DNA of 9,189 nt from Candidatus Neomicrothrix sp. UBA7388. Lineage in GTDB: Bacteria; Actinomycetota; Acidimicrobiia; Acidimicrobiales; Poriferisodalaceae. The translations under genes and the position numbers were made by a program. A model generated the notes under the pieces. The model saw only the letters and a program-made list of their open reading frames with translations, had not been told where the DNA came from and did not search any database. Location: positions 1 through 9,189 of the forward strand of contig DKNM01000125.1 of NCBI GenBank assembly GCA_002470695.1, read 5' to 3'. Positions 6,903 through 9,189 of this stretch are shown here, one piece after another; within the stretch, counting starts at the first letter, position 1, and every line of letters begins with the position of its first letter.

Positions 6903-7324
6903 TGACTCGGCTTCTCATCGCAGCAGGTTTAGGTCTAGCGGCCGTGCTTATCGGCATGCTGCTAAGCCGCAGTGGACCAACGCCGCCGATTTCCGTAAGG
7001 CGTAACCAGCTTCCGACGCGCGTGTCGCTTACTGAATTGGGTGCTGATTCAGTTCCAACTTTGGTGATCTTCACTGAGTCAAGTTGTCAGAGTTGTCGCG
7101 AAGCCGAGGGTGTTATCCGAGGACCCGCCGGCGCAGAGTTGCCCGTCCTCGAATACGAATATGGCGAAAGTGCCGAAGTACATAAAAAGTTCGCTATCGA
7201 TACTGTTCCTACGACCTTGGTTGTAGGCGCTGACGGAACGGTTGTCGCTGGTTGGCTCGGCAGAATCGACTTAGGTGAGTTTGCGTCAGCTTTAGCACAA
7301 GTTGTTCAGTCTGATTCCGATTGA
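6902..7324 (+). CDS. Membrane-anchored thioredoxin-fold protein with CQSC motif
   Basis: The 140-residue product begins with one N-terminal hydrophobic helix (about 4-21) after a short basic MTR, which places the rest outside the cytoplasm as a signal anchor. A thioredoxin-like fold follows: strand TLVIFTES (53-60), active-site Cys62-Gln-Ser-Cys65, and TVPTTLVV (101-108) with Pro103 at the cis-proline position. GTVVAGWLG and a final helix complete the fold. The tryptophan usual before the first cysteine is replaced by serine, and the CQSC dipeptide differs from cytoplasmic CGPC, so its redox behaviour may differ from ordinary thioredoxin. The ATG overlaps the previous stop by one base (TAATG), and GGAG at 6888-6891 gives good spacing. 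It probably acts as an extracytoplasmic thiol-disulfide oxidoreductase. Its substrates are unknown; the neighbouring exported proteins with paired cysteines are candidates. Its 3' end overlaps ftsH by 19 bases. Confidence 0.85.
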   Translation: MTRLLIAAGLGLAAVLIGMLLSRSGPTPPISVRRNQLPTRVSLTELGADSVPTLVIFTESSCQSCREAEGVIRGPAGAELPVLEYEYGESAEVHKKFAIDTVPTTLVVGADGTVVAGWLGRIDLGEFASALAQVVQSDSD

Positions 7325-9189
7325 CCGACTATCGGCGGTTCGATGGACTTTTCTGCGGAACCATTGTCTGGATTGGGAATCAACATCGCAACGTCGTCAC
7401 CAGTTATGGTTTCTCGGTCTAAAAGAGCGGCTGCTACTCGATCAAGTGCCCCGCGGTGCTCGATCAGGGCTTGCCGAGCTCGGCTTTCTTGAGTTCGTAA
7501 AATTCTTTCGACCTCTTCGTCGATAACGCGAGCGGTTTCATCACTGTAGTCGCGGCCACTAACCAAGCCTTCTCCGAGAAATACTTGATTATCAGATCCC
7601 CAGGCCATGGGGCCTACTCGATCGCTCATACCCCACTCGGCCACCATGCGTCGAGCGAGTTCTGTTCCTTGCATCAGGTCGTTCGCTGCGCCCGTGGATG
7701 TCACGCCGAACACTGTTTCCTCGGCCATGCGACCACCGAAAAGAACGGCTAGTCGGTCCTCAATGTAGTCCTGAGAATAGGCATGCCGCTCTTCGGGTAA
7801 TTGCATGGTCACACCCAGCGCCTGTCCAGTGGGAAGAATAGTCACTTTATGGACTGGATCCGCGTTAGCAAAAAGTGTTGCTATTAGCGCGTGACCGCCT
7901 TCGTGATATGCGGTCACTTCCTTTTCGCTATCAGTCATTGCCACTGATTCTCGGCGTTGTCCCATCAAAATTCGGTCTCGAGCCGATTCGAAATCCTCCT
8001 GCTGGATTGACTCTCGATTCATCCGGACGGCACTCAGAGCTGCCTCGTTGACGAGGTTGGCGAGGTCTGCGCCGCTCATTCCCGGTGTACCTTTAGCGAC
8101 GATTTCTAGGTCTATATTTTCGTCGAACTTTTTGCCTTTAACGTGCACCCCTAGGATTGCTAAACGTTCCTCGTATTCGGGCAGGGGAACCACCACTTGG
8201 CGATCAAAACGGCCCGGTCTAAGAAGAGCAGGATCCAAAATGTCAGGGCGGTTTGTTGCTGCCATCATCACTATGCCTTCGGTGGCTTCAAAGCCATCCA
8301 TCTCGGCAAGCATTTGATTTAGAGTTTGCTCTCTCTCGTCGTGGCCGCCGCCCAGGCCTGCCCCACGCTTGCGACCTATGGAGTCGATCTCGTCGATGAA
8401 GATGATGGCGCTACCCAACTTTCGGGCGGTTTGGAAAAGGTCTCGAACTCGACTTGCCCCTACTCCCACAAACATTTCCATAAAGTCGGACCCGGTCACC
8501 GATAAGAACGGAACCCCAGCTTCCCCGGCAACCGCCCTCGCAATTAGAGTCTTGCCCGTTCCTGGGGGTCCAACGAGAAGCACGCCCTTAGGTATGCGAG
8601 CTCCCACTGCGGCAAAGCGTTCGGGCGCTTTCAGAAAATCGACAACTTCAGTGATCTCTTGCTTGACCCCCTTGTACCCGGCGATGTCGTCAAATCCGGT
8701 GTCGGGTCGTTCGGTGGTGTACGTCTTGGCCTTACTGCGCCCGATCGACATAATTCCGCTCATCTGCCCCTGCGCCCTGCGCTGCATCCACCAGAAAAGG
8801 CCGATAATTAAGACAAATGGGAGTAGAAGGGGAAGAATGCTCAGGAAGGGGTTAGAGCTCTTGGCGCGGAACTCGACATCGATATTGCGATCTCGCAGTA
8901 GTTCTAGGTCCGATTCGGGCAGTTCGATGGGGCCCTTGGTGGAGTAGGTGCTGCCATCTATCGCTTCGGCCTTAATTGACCCGGTCTCATTGGTAACTAT
9001 GACGGAATTAATCTGGCCATCGGCAACCATGTCGACGAAGCCGCTGTAATCGATTTCGGTGCCGCCATCTCTATTCAGTAGACCTGGAACTACGACCGAA
9101 GCCAGCACTAATGCGACCAGCATCCAAATAGACCATCTAGGCCAACCTTCGCGACGACGTTCGCCATTTTGTGGATCGGGTTCCTTTGG
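7306..9189 (-). CDS. ftsH: ATP-dependent zinc metalloprotease FtsH (5' end outside window)
   Basis: FtsH is a hexameric inner-membrane AAA+ protease that extracts and degrades misfolded or regulated proteins. The frame stays open to the window edge, giving 627 residues and no start codon before the first helix. The ATG at 9123 lies inside that helix ([16 protein letters not shown]), so the real start is upstream, outside the window. Counting from that internal Met, the landmarks are: extracytoplasmic domain about 18-90, second helix 94-112, Walker A GPPGTGKT (185-192), pore loop MFVGVG (217-222), Walker B IIFIDEID (240-247), second region of homology around [21 protein letters not shown]'s Asn291 with Arg302 and Arg305, zinc motif HEGGH (407-411, Glu408) and third zinc ligand Asp482 in AAND. 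All catalytic residues are present and the length is normal for the family. It is convergent with the envelope cluster and overlaps it by 19 bases, so it is transcribed separately. Confidence 0.97.
   Translation of the reverse strand, partial: PKEPDPQNGERRREGWPRWSIWMLVALVLASVVVPGLLNRDGGTEIDYSGFVDMVADGQINSVIVTNETGSIKAEAIDGSTYSTKGPIELPESDLELLRDRNIDVEFRAKSSNPFLSILPLLLPFVLIIGLFWWMQRRAQGQMSGIMSIGRSKAKTYTTERPDTGFDDIAGYKGVKQEITEVVDFLKAPERFAAVGARIPKGVLLVGPPGTGKTLIARAVAGEAGVPFLSVTGSDFMEMFVGVGASRVRDLFQTARKLGSAIIFIDEIDSIGRKRGAGLGGGHDEREQTLNQMLAEMDGFEATEGIVMMAATNRPDILDPALLRPGRFDRQVVVPLPEYEERLAILGVHVKGKKFDENIDLEIVAKGTPGMSGADLANLVNEAALSAVRMNRESIQQEDFESARDRILMGQRRESVAMTDSEKEVTAYHEGGHALIATLFANADPVHKVTILPTGQALGVTMQLPEERHAYSQDYIEDRLAVLFGGRMAEETVFGVTSTGAANDLMQGTELARRMVAEWGMSDRVGPMAWGSDNQVFLGEGLVSGRDYSDETARVIDEEVERILRTQESRARQALIEHRGALDRVAAALLDRETITGDDVAMLIPNPDNGSAEKSIEPPIVGQSESD

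Noticed and set aside
7317..7335. CCGAT...ATCGG inverted repeat just past the thioredoxin-fold stop, considered as a terminator
   Set aside because: The stem is only five pairs with a nine-base loop, there is no T-run on either strand, and it lies in ftsH coding sequence.
8369..8947. 192-codon open frame on the plus strand opposite ftsH
   Set aside because: It lies wholly inside a gene with every FtsH motif. Its translation is rich in Arg/Ser/Pro with no domain, typical of an antisense shadow.

Overview
The window looks like a stretch of chromosome from a non-sporulating actinobacterium, most plausibly class Acidimicrobiia. The evidence is the pairing of a GT2 membrane glycosyltransferase with a DUF5719 protein (a typical actinobacterial pair), a SpoIID/LytB-type secreted protein of actinobacterial style (TCDT..CQVY motif), and abundant 'GYWLV.sDGG.FaFGdA..yGS' repeats that I associate with acidimicrobial secreted proteins. 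The taxonomic call is an inference from protein style only. Base composition is balanced to slightly GC-rich throughout, and I see no patch suggesting recent transfer. There are no tRNAs, rRNAs, CRISPR arrays, insertion sequences or integrase genes.

Layout: positions 1-183 (+) hold the C-terminal end of a protein carrying the 42-residue repeat. Its stop overlaps the start of a 686-residue exported SpoIID/LytB-like protein (177-2237, +), which has six more copies of the same repeat. After a 55-base gap comes a 1031-residue glycosyltransferase (2293-5388, +), with a GT2 domain, a polytopic membrane region and a large extracytoplasmic domain. A DUF5719 protein follows (5385-6902, +), joined by a GTGA stop/start overlap, and then a membrane-anchored thioredoxin-fold protein (6902-7324, +) with a one-base overlap. 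Facing these on the minus strand, and overlapping the last gene tail-to-tail by 19 bases, is ftsH (7306-9189), whose 5' end lies outside the window.

The five plus-strand genes are packed like one operon, and four encode exported or membrane proteins. I read them as a cell-envelope module: a SpoIID-like wall-modifying protein with a repeat domain, a glycosyltransferase with its DUF5719 partner, and an extracytoplasmic thiol oxidoreductase whose possible clients are the cysteine pairs in the neighbouring exported proteins. That joint role is inference. The most notable direct observations are: the SpoIID domain appears circularly permuted, with its usual C-terminal GHG motif at the mature N-terminus; the GT2 domain seems to have lost the usual acidic pair at its catalytic-base position; and the DUF5719 protein reads as four copies of a W...N-type unit. 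The ftsH gene is an ordinary, fully motif-bearing AAA+ protease. No stretch longer than 300 bases is without a gene.
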